A stretch of DNA of 64,000 nt from Curtobacterium sp. 9128 (GTDB lineage Bacteria; Actinomycetota; Actinomycetes; Actinomycetales; Microbacteriaceae). The stretch is from positions 868,001 to 932,000 of the forward strand of contig NZ_LT576451.1 in assembly GCF_900086645.1 (NCBI RefSeq), written 5' to 3'. The notes under the pieces were generated by a model. It ran no database searches and was not told where the DNA came from. It was given only the letters and a program-made list of their open reading frames with translations. Made by a program: the position numbers and the translations under genes. Below, piece after piece: positions 8,349-15,972 of the stretch; the first letter of the stretch is position 1, and each line of letters opens with the position of its first letter.

Positions 8349-9260
8349 ATGACGGACCAGCAGATCGACCAGTACACGATGCAGGACCCGACGAAGCTCT
8401 ACGCCGACAAGCAGCCCGACGAGCAGTACCTCGAGGGTGCTGGCACCGACGAGGAGATGGCGAAGAACGTCCCGGCCGACCACGGCGAGGAGACGTACCG
8501 CGGCTCCGGGCGCCTGCAGGGCCGGAAGGCGCTCGTCACCGGCGGCGACTCCGGGATCGGCGCGGCGGTCGCGATCGCCTACGCCCGCGAGGGTGCCGAC
8601 GTCGCGATCGGCTACCTGCCGGAGGAGCAGGAGGACGCCGACCGGATCGTCTCGCTCATCGAGGCCGCCGGCCGCAAGGCCGTCGCGATCCCGGGTGACA
8701 TCACGTCGCTCGCGTTCTGCGAGGAGCTCGTCGCGACCGCCGTGCAGGAGCTCGGTGGGCTCGACATCCTCGTGAACAACGCCGGCAAGCAGCAGAACGT
8801 GTCCTCGATCGAGGACATCTCGGACGAGGAGTTCGACGAGACCTTCAAGACGAACGTCTACGCGACGTTCCGGATCACGAAGGCGGCCGTGCCGCACCTG
8901 CAGCCGGGATCGACGATCATCAACACGACCTCGATCCAGGCCTACGCGCCGTCGCCGCACCTGGTGCACTACGCGGCGACCAAGTCGACCGTGAACAACC
9001 TGGCCAAGGGCCTCGCGGCGCAGCTCGCGCCGAAGGGCATCCGCGTGAACGCGGTCGCGCCGGGTCCGATCTGGACGCCGCTGCAGCCCGCCGGTGGGCA
9101 GCCGCCTGAGGCCCTGCCGACCGCGGGTGAGCAGACGTACCTCGGCCGCTGGGGGCAGCCGGCCGAGCTCGCGCCGGCGTACGTGTTCCTCGCGAGCGGG
9201 GAGTCGTCCTACGTGGTCGGCGAGACGCTGCACGTCGACGGCGGCATGCCGACGCCGTAG
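8349..9260 (+). CDS. SDR-family oxidoreductase (general-stress type, YdaD/YghA-like)
   Basis: A 303-residue NAD(P)-dependent short-chain dehydrogenase with the 45-residue N-terminal extension typical of the YghA/GSP39 group. The cofactor motif GGDSGIGAA is at about residues 65-73, NNAG at about 145 and the catalytic YAATK near 204. The extension contains KLYADKQPDEQYLEGAG. The usual role is reduction of an aldehyde or ketone during stress; the substrate is unknown. A TACCGT hexamer lies 7 nt before the ATG, so a leaderless transcript is likely. A paralogue is encoded at 52215-53105. It ends before a long bidirectional terminator. Confidence 0.9.
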   Translation: MTDQQIDQYTMQDPTKLYADKQPDEQYLEGAGTDEEMAKNVPADHGEETYRGSGRLQGRKALVTGGDSGIGAAVAIAYAREGADVAIGYLPEEQEDADRIVSLIEAAGRKAVAIPGDITSLAFCEELVATAVQELGGLDILVNNAGKQQNVSSIEDISDEEFDETFKTNVYATFRITKAAVPHLQPGSTIINTTSIQAYAPSPHLVHYAATKSTVNNLAKGLAAQLAPKGIRVNAVAPGPIWTPLQPAGGQPPEALPTAGEQTYLGRWGQPAELAPAYVFLASGESSYVVGETLHVDGGMPTP

Positions 9261-9296
9261 CGCGCCAGCGCCCGGCCGGCCGGGAGCCCGCCGCTC

Positions 9297-9356
9297 GCAC
9301 AACCGAAAGCACCCCGCACCACGTGTTCGCGTGGCGCGGGGTGCTTTCGGTTGTGC
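9297..9356. terminator. Long bidirectional terminator
   Basis: Perfect 21-bp arms (9297-9317 and 9336-9356) enclose a loop that itself contains CCACG/CGTGG. The stem ends in the T-rich segment TTTCGGTTGT and, read on the minus strand, a similar tract. It separates the convergent SDR gene and the small minus-strand gene that follows. Confidence 0.85.
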
Positions 9357-9399
9357 GCAGAGCTGCGGCGAGTCGGCGAGCCGGCGAGTTGCCGGCCGG

Positions 9400-9780
9400 T
9401 CAGCTCGCGACGCCGCAGGACCTCGCCATGCGCTCGAGGAGCTCACGCGCGGACAGTGCGGCCGCGAGTTCGACCTCGACCGGGTTGATGCCGAACGCCC
9501 GCTCGAGCCTGCGACGACGGGCCTGGTCGGCCACGGGCACCTCCGGACGCTGCGGCAGCACCGCGATCGCCTGAGCCGCCGCCTCGAACGCGCCGTCCGG
9601 CCGACCGACCTGCTCCCACATCGCGCGGACGTCGTGGGCGACCTGATCGGCGTCGCCGCCGAACTCGAAGCCGGCGGAGGCCATGGTCGCCAAGCCCTGT
9701 GCGGTGGGGTCGTTCGGGGTCATCCCGGCATCGTCACACAGCTCGCCGGGAACCCGCCAGGAGTCCGTGACCGCCAGCAC
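9400..9780 (-). CDS. Hypothetical protein
   Basis: An ORF of about 126 residues with a GTG start at 9780, or 107 residues if the internal ATG at 9723 is used. The sequence is mildly acidic and Ala-rich, with a helical C-terminus (PVEVELAAALSARELLERM). No family is recognised. The segment upstream of the ATG (VTDSWRVPGELCDDAGMTP) reads like real protein, which favours the longer form. It is convergent with the SDR gene and divergent from the TetR gene, whose promoter region lies directly upstream. Codon usage fits the surrounding genes, but without a recognised domain it remains a moderate call. Confidence 0.5.
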   Translation of the reverse strand: MLAVTDSWRVPGELCDDAGMTPNDPTAQGLATMASAGFEFGGDADQVAHDVRAMWEQVGRPDGAFEAAAQAIAVLPQRPEVPVADQARRRRLERAFGINPVEVELAAALSARELLERMARSCGVAS

Positions 9781-9806
9781 CTCGACGTTCTGTCCCCCAT
9801 CATGCC

Positions 9807-9848
9807 GACCCCCGGAACGGGGATTCTGTCGCACCCCGGAATCCGTTT
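9807..9848. promoter_or_regulatory. Putative operator between the TetR gene and its divergent neighbour
   Basis: ACCCCCGGAACGGGG and CACCCCGGAATCCG repeat the CCCCGGAA core 22 bp apart, and GGATTC/GAATCC forms an inverted pair across them. Dyads of this kind in front of a TetR gene are usually its own binding site. Confidence 0.4.
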
Positions 9849-9889
9849 GGATGGACGTGCGGACAGGACGTCCGCAGACGGAGGGCACG

Positions 9890-10564
9890 ATGCTCGAGGA
9901 CACCAGCGCGGACACCCAGGCAGCTGCAGCCGCAGCAGCGACCCTGCACCTGCGGATCACCATCGTCGGCGCGACCGTGGACCTGCTCCGCGACGTCCCG
10001 TTCCACGAGGCCCGTCCCGAGGCCGTCGCCGAGCGCCTGGACATCAGCGTCGCCGAGCTCCGTCAACACTTCCCGTCGTGGGACGGTCTCGTGCTCGCCG
10101 CACTCGACCGCTGGAACGGCGGCCGCATGGACGAGGTCACGCGCGAGGTCGGTGACGGCAGCACGGTCGAGCTGCTCCGTGCGATCGTCGCCTCGAACGC
10201 CGAGGACCCGGCCCTGATGCGGCTCCTCGTCGCCCTGCTGTCCGTCGCGGGCAACCCGGCGCACCCGATGTCGACGTACCTCCGCTCGCGCTACCAGCTC
10301 TTCTACTCGCAGATCCGGCGCGGGCTGGAGCACGACGTCGCCGTCGGCCGCGCCCCGCACACGATGGACCCGCGCCGCGGCGCCGAGCAGCTCATCGCGC
10401 TCTACGAGGGGCTCCAGCTGCAGGCCCTGTTGCGCAGCGATCTCGACCTGGTGCCCGCGTTCGACCGTGCGGTCGCGCGGATGGAGCGCGGCTGGATGGA
10501 ACGGTACGAGCCGCAGGCGCAGCGTCGGCTGTCCACCTGGTCGGACGGCGGCTGGGACATCTAG
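9890..10564 (+). CDS. TetR/AcrR-family transcriptional regulator
   Basis: A 224-residue protein. The N-terminal DNA-binding region (about 20-70) is atypical: VPFHEARPEAVAERLDISVAEL followed by RQHFPSWDGLVLAALDRW corresponds to the helix-turn-helix and the F/Y-x-H-F-x-S/N segment of TetR proteins. The rest is helical, as in TetR ligand/dimer domains. The ATG at 9890 is preceded by GGAGG at the right distance; an upstream in-frame ATG at 9851 would add 13 residues of poor quality. It may control itself, the divergent small gene, or the exporter gene that converges with it. The target is unknown. Confidence 0.8.
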   Translation: MLEDTSADTQAAAAAAATLHLRITIVGATVDLLRDVPFHEARPEAVAERLDISVAELRQHFPSWDGLVLAALDRWNGGRMDEVTREVGDGSTVELLRAIVASNAEDPALMRLLVALLSVAGNPAHPMSTYLRSRYQLFYSQIRRGLEHDVAVGRAPHTMDPRRGAEQLIALYEGLQLQALLRSDLDLVPAFDRAVARMERGWMERYEPQAQRRLSTWSDGGWDI

Positions 10565-10592
10565 CCCGCCGCGGTCACCTGGGTCACCTGGG

Positions 10593-12101
10593 TCATCGCG
10601 TGCGGGAACCGCGGGGGACCGAGCCGTTGCCCGGGTCGTAGCCCGTGTCGCGCAGCACCGGGATCGCCGTCGTGTCGTTGTGCACCGAGTGCACCACCAC
10701 GCGGCGGGTCCGCCGGAGCGCACGCCGAGCCCCCGGGGTCGCGAACAGGCCGCCGAGCACGAGCCCCGCGCCGATCCCGAGCGCGACCGAGACCGCTGCG
10801 ACGAAGTCGAGCGCGGCGCTCGACGACCCCGACATGAAGTTCAGCAGCGCGTTCGACACCGCGACACCGGGCAGGAGCGCGCCGCAGAACGCCGGGACCG
10901 CGATCGCCGCGACCGCCGTGCGCATCCGGACGGCGGCGTACGTGGACAGGACGCCGAGGAGCACGGCGGCGATGAACGTCGCGCCGAGCAGCGGGAGACC
11001 GAGCTGGCGCAGCCCCCACAGCGAGGCAGCCGCCGCGACCGAGAACACCACCGCGACCGGGATCACCCGGGCGCTGGCCTGCTGCACGAAGCAGTTCGCA
11101 CCCGCCGACACGACCGTCAGCGCGAGCGAGGCCCACAGGGGTAGGGCCTGGGTGACGATGCCGGACGGGTCGACCTCGAGGTGGAGCCACTTCGTCAGCG
11201 CGATGCCCGCCGGGACCCCGACCACGATCGCCGCGATGACCAGCCCGATGTAGAACGCGCGGGCGACGGCCATCGCCCGGAAACCGGAGATCGCGTCCTG
11301 CGCCCATGTGACGAGCGACACGTGGGGCAGGAGCAGCACCACCAGGGCCGCCACCATCGTCGCGGCGCCTGCCGGGTGCAGGATCCCGATGCCGATCGCC
11401 AGGGTGCCGATCACGGACGCCACCGCCCCCTGCGCACCGGAGACGAAGAACTGGGGGTAGCCCCTGCCCGTCAGCCAGCGCCCGGAGACGATGATGCCGA
11501 GCATGAGCACGAACGCCCCGATGCCCGCGCGCCAGCCCCCGCCGGCCTGCATCGCGATCGACGTGCCCAGGATGGACAGGCCGACGTCGGCGGTCCACAT
11601 CGGCCACCGGGAGGGCATCCGCAGGACGGCCACGAGCGCGCTCACCGCCGACGACATGTCCCGCTCGTCGTGGATGACGTCGTCGACGATCTGGTTCGCC
11701 CACGCGAGCCGGTTCAGGTCGGAGCCGTCCGAGCGGATCGTCCGCATCTTGACGAGCATCGGCGCGTCCGACGGCGCGTACTGGATCGTGACCGAGCTGC
11801 CCGTGAAGTCGAGTTCGAGGGGTGCGAGGTTCCACTTGGTCGCCACGGCGACCAGGGCGATCTCGACGCTGCGGGTGTCGGCGCCCGAGGCCAGCATCAC
11901 CTCGGCGAGGTCGAGACAGAAGTCGACGATCTGCTGCGCGGAGTACTGCTCGCGCCGGGACCGGGTGTCCGGCTCGACGTGCTCGTAGATCGTGCCGCGG
12001 AGCCGGGCACGGATGTCGCGGAGGTCGTGCTGGGCGACGCTGCGGGCCCGCGGACGGTGCGGACGACCGGGCCGGGCGCCGGGGAGGAGCGGTTCGGCCA
12101 T
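10593..12101 (-). CDS. Threonine/serine exporter family protein (ThrE-like)
   Basis: A 502-residue membrane protein. The N-terminal soluble DUF1212-type half (about 45-185) contains QQIVDFCLDLAEVMLASGAD and SVEIALVAVATKWNL, hallmarks of ThrE. About ten hydrophobic helices follow, including a DUF3815-like second half (about 330-470) and the PAFCGALLPG segment. ThrE of Corynebacterium exports threonine and serine by proton antiport; related proteins may export other small molecules. A CACAAT hexamer lies 6 nt before the ATG at 12101, consistent with a leaderless start. A stretch of repeated GGTCACCTG follows the stop codon. Confidence 0.88.
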   Translation of the reverse strand: MAEPLLPGARPGRPHRPRARSVAQHDLRDIRARLRGTIYEHVEPDTRSRREQYSAQQIVDFCLDLAEVMLASGADTRSVEIALVAVATKWNLAPLELDFTGSSVTIQYAPSDAPMLVKMRTIRSDGSDLNRLAWANQIVDDVIHDERDMSSAVSALVAVLRMPSRWPMWTADVGLSILGTSIAMQAGGGWRAGIGAFVLMLGIIVSGRWLTGRGYPQFFVSGAQGAVASVIGTLAIGIGILHPAGAATMVAALVVLLLPHVSLVTWAQDAISGFRAMAVARAFYIGLVIAAIVVGVPAGIALTKWLHLEVDPSGIVTQALPLWASLALTVVSAGANCFVQQASARVIPVAVVFSVAAAASLWGLRQLGLPLLGATFIAAVLLGVLSTYAAVRMRTAVAAIAVPAFCGALLPGVAVSNALLNFMSGSSSAALDFVAAVSVALGIGAGLVLGGLFATPGARRALRRTRRVVVHSVHNDTTAIPVLRDTGYDPGNGSVPRGSRTR

Positions 12102-12171
12102 CGCTCCATTGTGCCTGCCACGTCCACCCGAGTCCGGACGTCCGCTGAACGCCACGACTACCGTGCTGCCC

Positions 12172-12876
12172 ATGGCGACCACCGACGGAGATCCCTGGGC
12201 GACGGTCCTCGACGTGCTGCCCGACGGTGCCACGCACCACGACGCCGACCGCGCCCTCCGAGCCGCCGGCTGGACCGACTGCGGCACCGGTGACTGGGCA
12301 TGGGCCCTCCGCGCTCCCGACGGCCGGTCCGTTGCACGGATCAGCCCGTTCGACCCCGCCGCTCCGTACTCGGCAGCGCTCTACCGGGAGGCGTCGGACA
12401 CCAGGCAGGTGCCCGTGCTGTTCGGGCACCGGGTCCTGGACGGCGGCGGTGACCTCACGCTGATGGAGGCCCTGGAGCCCGTCGCGGAACCCGAGGCCGC
12501 GGCGTTCCACCGATCGCTCGCAGCCGGGGACCCCGAGGTCGCGACACTCGTCCGGCACATCCGGACCGTGCACGCGCAGGGAGCGGACGAGCAGCCGTGG
12601 TGGGGCCCGCTCGACGACAACCCGGCGAACGTGATGCGCGGTGCCGATGGTCGGTTGGTGGTCGCCGACCTCTACTACGCCGACGGGCCGAACCTGTACC
12701 GCACCGTGCTCGAGGACCCCGATCGCGTCGTCCGCGCGTTCCCCGAGGAGCGTCGCCGGTTCATGACGGAGCTGCCGCTCGCGAGCTCGGGCGGCTGGCC
12801 GGACGGCGAGGCCGAACGGATGCGGGCCGCGCTCGCCGCAGCCGATGCCCGGCTCCGCGTCGCCGACGCGCGGTGA
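12172..12876 (+). CDS. Kinase-like (aminoglycoside phosphotransferase fold) protein
   Basis: A 234-residue cytoplasmic protein. The segment DDNPANVMRGADGRLVVADL (about residues 147-166) corresponds to the catalytic loop and metal-binding Asp of phosphotransferase-fold kinases (D-x-x-x-x-N then V-x-D). The N-terminal lobe is short and its Lys/Gly-rich strand is not obvious, so activity is uncertain. TACCGT lies 7 nt before the ATG, indicating a leaderless start. It is divergent from the ThrE gene and followed by a strong terminator shared with the convergent OsmC gene. The substrate is unknown. Confidence 0.65.
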   Translation: MATTDGDPWATVLDVLPDGATHHDADRALRAAGWTDCGTGDWAWALRAPDGRSVARISPFDPAAPYSAALYREASDTRQVPVLFGHRVLDGGGDLTLMEALEPVAEPEAAAFHRSLAAGDPEVATLVRHIRTVHAQGADEQPWWGPLDDNPANVMRGADGRLVVADLYYADGPNLYRTVLEDPDRVVRAFPEERRRFMTELPLASSGGWPDGEAERMRAALAAADARLRVADAR

Positions 12877-12900
12877 CGCTCCGAGGGTGACCAGGAGACG

Positions 12901-12940
12901 GACTGGAGGCTCGTGGCGGGATCGCCACGAGCCTCCAGTC
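12901..12940. terminator. Bidirectional terminator of the GGAGGCTCGTGGCG family
   Basis: Perfect 18-bp arms (12901-12918 and 12923-12940) around GGAT. It lies between the convergent kinase-like and OsmC genes and shares GGAGGCTCGTGGC with the hairpin at 29893-29926. Confidence 0.85.
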
Positions 12941-12952
12941 AGGTGGTGCCGA

Positions 12953-13393
12953 CTACTGCTCGAACGTCGCGTTCAGCGTGATGTCGACCCCGGTGAGCGC
13001 CTTGCTGACGGGGCAGGTCGCCTTGGCGTCCTCTGCCGCCTTGAGGAAGGTCGCCTCGTCGATGCCGGACACCTCGCCGCTCACGGTGAGGGCGATGCCG
13101 GTGAACTTGAACCCGCCGGCCGAGTCCGGGCCGAGCGAGACGTCGGCCTTGACGTCGAGGGCCTCGACGGTGCCGCCGGCCTCGCCGAGGACCGCGGAGA
13201 ACTGCATCGCGTAGCAGGCGGAGTGCGCTGCGGCGATGAGTTCCTCGGGGCTGGTCGTGCCGTCGGCGTCCTCGGCGGCGCGCTTCGGGAACGAGACGTC
13301 GTACGTGCCGACCTTCGAGCTGGAGAGTTCGACCTGGCCGGAGCCGTCCTGGAGGCCGCCGTTCCAGGCGGTGCGTGCGGTGCGCGTGGGCAT
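12953..13393 (-). CDS. osmC: OsmC-family peroxiredoxin
   Basis: A 146-residue thiol peroxidase of the OsmC/Ohr superfamily, which reduces organic hydroperoxides. Both catalytic cysteines are visible: AHSACYAMQFS near residue 58 and ATCPVSKALTG near 126. The TSPEELIAAAHSACYAM segment and the length match the OsmC branch rather than Ohr. The ATG at 13393 is preceded by AGGAG. It is a single-gene unit ending at a terminator. An inverted repeat GAGAACG/CGTTCTC (13452-13467) lies upstream in the divergent promoter region and could be a redox-regulator site; that reading is tentative. Confidence 0.92.
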   Translation of the reverse strand: MPTRTARTAWNGGLQDGSGQVELSSSKVGTYDVSFPKRAAEDADGTTSPEELIAAAHSACYAMQFSAVLGEAGGTVEALDVKADVSLGPDSAGGFKFTGIALTVSGEVSGIDEATFLKAAEDAKATCPVSKALTGVDITLNATFEQ

Positions 13394-13512
13394 GGCCGCT
13401 CCTTTCGTGTGGGGTGCGGTCCCGAGCGGGAGCCGCGGTGCCGAGTCAATCGGAGAACGCACGTTCTCGCAAGGGGTTCCCGGCGAAGACGCAGGTCGGT
13501 AGGGTCGAACGC

Positions 13513-14136
13513 ATGGGGGATCGATCGTCGTTCCGTTCGCGCGCGCTCCGGCAGGGGCCGCTGCGCGACGCCGGCCCGCTCGAGGCCTGGGTCCGGTTCT
13601 GGACACAGGGCTGGCGGTTCTCCGGTCGGGCGAGCCGGTCCGAGTTCTTCTGGCCGATGGGGTTCGAGCTGGTCGTCGTGGTGCTCGCGGTGGGGATCCC
13701 GGTGTGGTCCGGGACACCGTGGCGGTGGGACTCGTACGCGGACCCGTTCGGGATCGTCCCGACGCCGGCCGTGCACTTCCACCTGTTCGGCAGCCCGACG
13801 TGGTGGTGGGGGTACGGCGACGGCGCGGACGTCCCGCCGAACCCGTGGGACGTGGTGCTGCTCCTGTGGGTCGCGGTGACGGCGATCCCGCGCTGGACCC
13901 TGCTGGTCCGGCGGCTGCACGACCGAGACCACACCGGGCTCTGGGTGCTGCTGCTCGCGCTCACCGGGCCCTTCGGGTGGTTGGTCGTGACCGCCATGGT
14001 CGTGCGTCGGCCTCGTGCGGCGGGCGTGCGGTTTGACCGCACGATGTGGGACGCCTACAAGCCGAGCGCCACCTTGCCGCCCGAGCCTCACGACACGGCG
14101 ACGGCGACCCCTGCGGCGCCGAGCAGCACCACGTAG
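13513..14136 (+). CDS. DUF805 family membrane protein
   Basis: A 207-residue inner-membrane protein. The segment RFSGRASRSEFFWPMGFELV (about residues 36-55) is the DUF805 signature (FxGRasRseFW), followed by three to four hydrophobic helices and the RRLHDRDHTGLWVLL motif of the family (RLHDtgrSGwW). The role of DUF805 proteins is unknown. The start is supported by TAGGGT 7 nt upstream. The last 49 bases overlap the convergent TauE gene, so the two 3' ends are antisense to each other. A periplasm-facing Trp/Gly/Asp-rich loop (about 90-105) enlarges the usual domain. Confidence 0.85.
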   Translation: MGDRSSFRSRALRQGPLRDAGPLEAWVRFWTQGWRFSGRASRSEFFWPMGFELVVVVLAVGIPVWSGTPWRWDSYADPFGIVPTPAVHFHLFGSPTWWWGYGDGADVPPNPWDVVLLLWVAVTAIPRWTLLVRRLHDRDHTGLWVLLLALTGPFGWLVVTAMVVRRPRAAGVRFDRTMWDAYKPSATLPPEPHDTATATPAAPSSTT

Positions 14137-14927
14137 CCCCATGCGTGCACCGCCTCGGGGATGCGCGGGGGGCGTCGGCGGAGCAGCACGATCACCGGCA
14201 TCGCGCCGAGCAGCAGCGCGACCGCGGCCGGGACGTCCACGGCGCCGACGAGGCGGGGCGCATCGGGCACCTGCCCGTGCACGAGCAGTGTGACGAGGAC
14301 CGCCGGCGCGGCGATCGCGAGCGTCAGCGGGTTCGCCAGGGCGGTCGCCACCGGCATGGACGCACCGGCCCGGCGCATCACCGGGACGGTCATGACGCTG
14401 CCACCGACACCCAGGAACGCCGCGACCGCGCCGACCGGGAGGCCGAACACCGTCCGCATGCCGCGTCCGTCCGGCGTGCTGCCGGACGCCACGGCCGTCG
14501 GGCGCGTCCCGATGGACGGCTCGCGTCGGGGCCGGGGACCAGCCTCGCGTCGGAAGAACCCGGGGCGGACGAGCAGGTCGACGACAGTGGCCCCGACGTA
14601 CGCGACGAAGCCCCACCGCAACAGCGCGTCGGGCGCGAACCGAGCGGCTGCGGCGCCGACCGCACCGCCGAGGACGAGCAGCGCGAAGAGCCCGGTGCGT
14701 CCGCGGAGTCCCCGGAGGACGACGCGCTTCGTGGACGCCGTCGCGACCGCGGCGTTCACGAGCATCACGAGCGCCGAGGTCGCCGTCGCCACGCGGACCG
14801 CATCGCCTCCGAGTGCGGCATCGGCGACCGTGATGATCGGGACCGTCACGAATCCGCCGCCGAAGCCGAACAACACGGTCGTCAGCCCGACGAGGACCCC
14901 GATGAGCACCAGCACGAAGAACGTCAT
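14088..14927 (-). CDS. TauE/SafE-family anion permease
   Basis: A 279-residue protein with about eight hydrophobic helices and the family's internal duplication: GLTTVLFGFGGGFVTVPII in the first half and AAFLGVGGSVMTVPVM in the second. TauE/SafE proteins export or import sulfite, sulfoacetate or other organosulfur anions. The ATG at 14927 starts directly before the first helix; the ORF could be extended upstream but would add polar sequence. It is divergent from the AraC regulator (77 bases), which is its probable controller. A second TauE/SafE protein is encoded at 26538-27341. Confidence 0.88.
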   Translation of the reverse strand: MTFFVLVLIGVLVGLTTVLFGFGGGFVTVPIITVADAALGGDAVRVATATSALVMLVNAAVATASTKRVVLRGLRGRTGLFALLVLGGAVGAAAARFAPDALLRWGFVAYVGATVVDLLVRPGFFRREAGPRPRREPSIGTRPTAVASGSTPDGRGMRTVFGLPVGAVAAFLGVGGSVMTVPVMRRAGASMPVATALANPLTLAIAAPAVLVTLLVHGQVPDAPRLVGAVDVPAAVALLLGAMPVIVLLRRRPPRIPEAVHAWGYVVLLGAAGVAVAVS

Positions 14928-14981
14928 GGCATCCAGTCCAGCGCCGACCGTCGCGGCGAGCAATCGATGGTCGGTCGCAGA

Positions 14982-15004
14982 CCTTCGAGGGTTAGCCTCG
15001 AAGG
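14982..15004. promoter_or_regulatory. Inverted repeat and -10 abutting the AraC start codon
   Basis: CCTTCGAGG (14982-14990), GTTAG and CCTCGAAGG (14996-15004) form a perfect 9-bp dyad ending one base before the GTG. TAGCCT (14993-14998) sits inside it, exactly 6 nt from the start. Regulator binding, or a hairpin, would block a leaderless promoter. Confidence 0.6.
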
Positions 15005-15760
15005 GTGCGCAACGTCCGGGTCGAGGACCACGACCACCTGCCGCTCGACGTCCTGCCCATCGGGACCGAGTACCCGCCCGACTTCCTGCTCGCCCGGCAC
15101 GCCCACCGGCGTGCTCAGGTGCTCTACGGGGCCAGCGGGACGATGCTCGTCGAGACGGACGAGGGGTCGTGGACGGTGCCGACCGACCGTGCCGTCCTGA
15201 TCCCTCCGGGAGTCGAGCACGAGGTCAGGATGCTCGACGTCACCACGTGGAGCCTCTACATCGAGCCGGACGCGGTGCCGTGGTGGCCGACCTCGTGCAC
15301 GGTCGTCGAGGTCGGGCCGCTCCTGCGTGAACTGCTCCGCGCGGCGTTCGACCTGCCGCTCGACCTCGACGTCCACGGACGTGACGGCGCGGTGCTCGAC
15401 CTCGCGCTGCACGAACTCCAGCGCGTGGCGCCCGTCCCGCTGTCCATCCGACTGCCGGCGGAGGGCGTCCTCCGCGACCTGTGCCGCGCGTACCTCGCCG
15501 ACCCCGACGTGCACGTGACGAACGCGGACTGGGCGATCCGGGCCTCCGTGAGCGGCCGGACGCTCGATCGGCGGTTCCGGGCGGCCACGGGGGTGGGGCC
15601 TGCGGTCTGGCGGGTGCGTGCGCGACTGCTGGCGAGCCTCCCGTCGCTCCGCACGGCGTCCGTGACGGACGTCGCCGGCCGGCTCGGCTACGCGACCCCT
15701 GCCGCGTTCACCGCGGCGTTCACCCGGGCGTTCGGGGTGCCGCCGTCGCGGTTCCGCTGA
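15005..15760 (+). CDS. AraC-family transcriptional regulator with N-terminal cupin
   Basis: A 251-residue protein. The N-terminal cupin-like sensing domain (about 1-140) includes LLARHAHRRAQVLYG and LIPPGVEHEV with potential metal or ligand His residues. The C-terminal pair of helix-turn-helix motifs (about 155-250) shows VSGRTLDRRFRAATGVGP and the classic ending VAGRLGYATPAAFTAAFTRAFGVPPSRFR-type sequence. It is divergent from the TauE permease gene and probably regulates it. The GTG at 15005 has no Shine-Dalgarno but a perfectly placed TAGCCT hexamer within an inverted repeat. Confidence 0.9.
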   Translation: MRNVRVEDHDHLPLDVLPIGTEYPPDFLLARHAHRRAQVLYGASGTMLVETDEGSWTVPTDRAVLIPPGVEHEVRMLDVTTWSLYIEPDAVPWWPTSCTVVEVGPLLRELLRAAFDLPLDLDVHGRDGAVLDLALHELQRVAPVPLSIRLPAEGVLRDLCRAYLADPDVHVTNADWAIRASVSGRTLDRRFRAATGVGPAVWRVRARLLASLPSLRTASVTDVAGRLGYATPAAFTAAFTRAFGVPPSRFR

Positions 15761-15823
15761 GGCCTTGACGGATGCTGCTCGCGGGCCGTCCTGATCGGCG
15801 TCTGCACAGGTTCGCTCGGGCGT

Positions 15824-15846
15824 ACAGCCCCCACGACTGGGGCTGT
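15824..15846 (+). terminator. Hairpin after the AraC gene
   Basis: ACAGCCCC (15824-15831) pairs with GGGGCTGT (15839-15846) around a 7-base loop. There is no T-tract, so it may be a weak or Rho-assisted terminator. Confidence 0.5.
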
Positions 15847-15873
15847 GTCGGTCCGGCACCCCTCGGTGACCAT

Positions 15874-15957
15874 CGTTCGGCGGCCTGTACAGGGCGGGCC
15901 GCCGAACGACTCGGGAGCCGAGTCGCCGCACGGCTCGTTGAGAGCGAGCCGCCGAAC
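15874..15957 (+). repeat. Inverted and direct repeats in the leader of the lectin-peptidase gene
   Basis: CGTTCGGCGGCC (15874-15885) pairs perfectly with GGCCGCCGAACG (15897-15908). The core GCCGCCGAAC recurs at 15948-15957, only 15 bases before the TTG start, and could pair with the first arm instead. Alternative pairing in a 5' leader could control translation, or the dyad could be an operator. Confidence 0.5.
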
Positions 15958-15972
15958 CAGGGGATCCACCAC

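Noticed and set aside
15772-15972. Extended N-terminus of the lectin-peptidase from ATG 15772
   Set aside because: The extra 67 residues would precede a perfect signal peptide and cover the leader hairpins. TTG 15973 with AGGGGAT is the better start.
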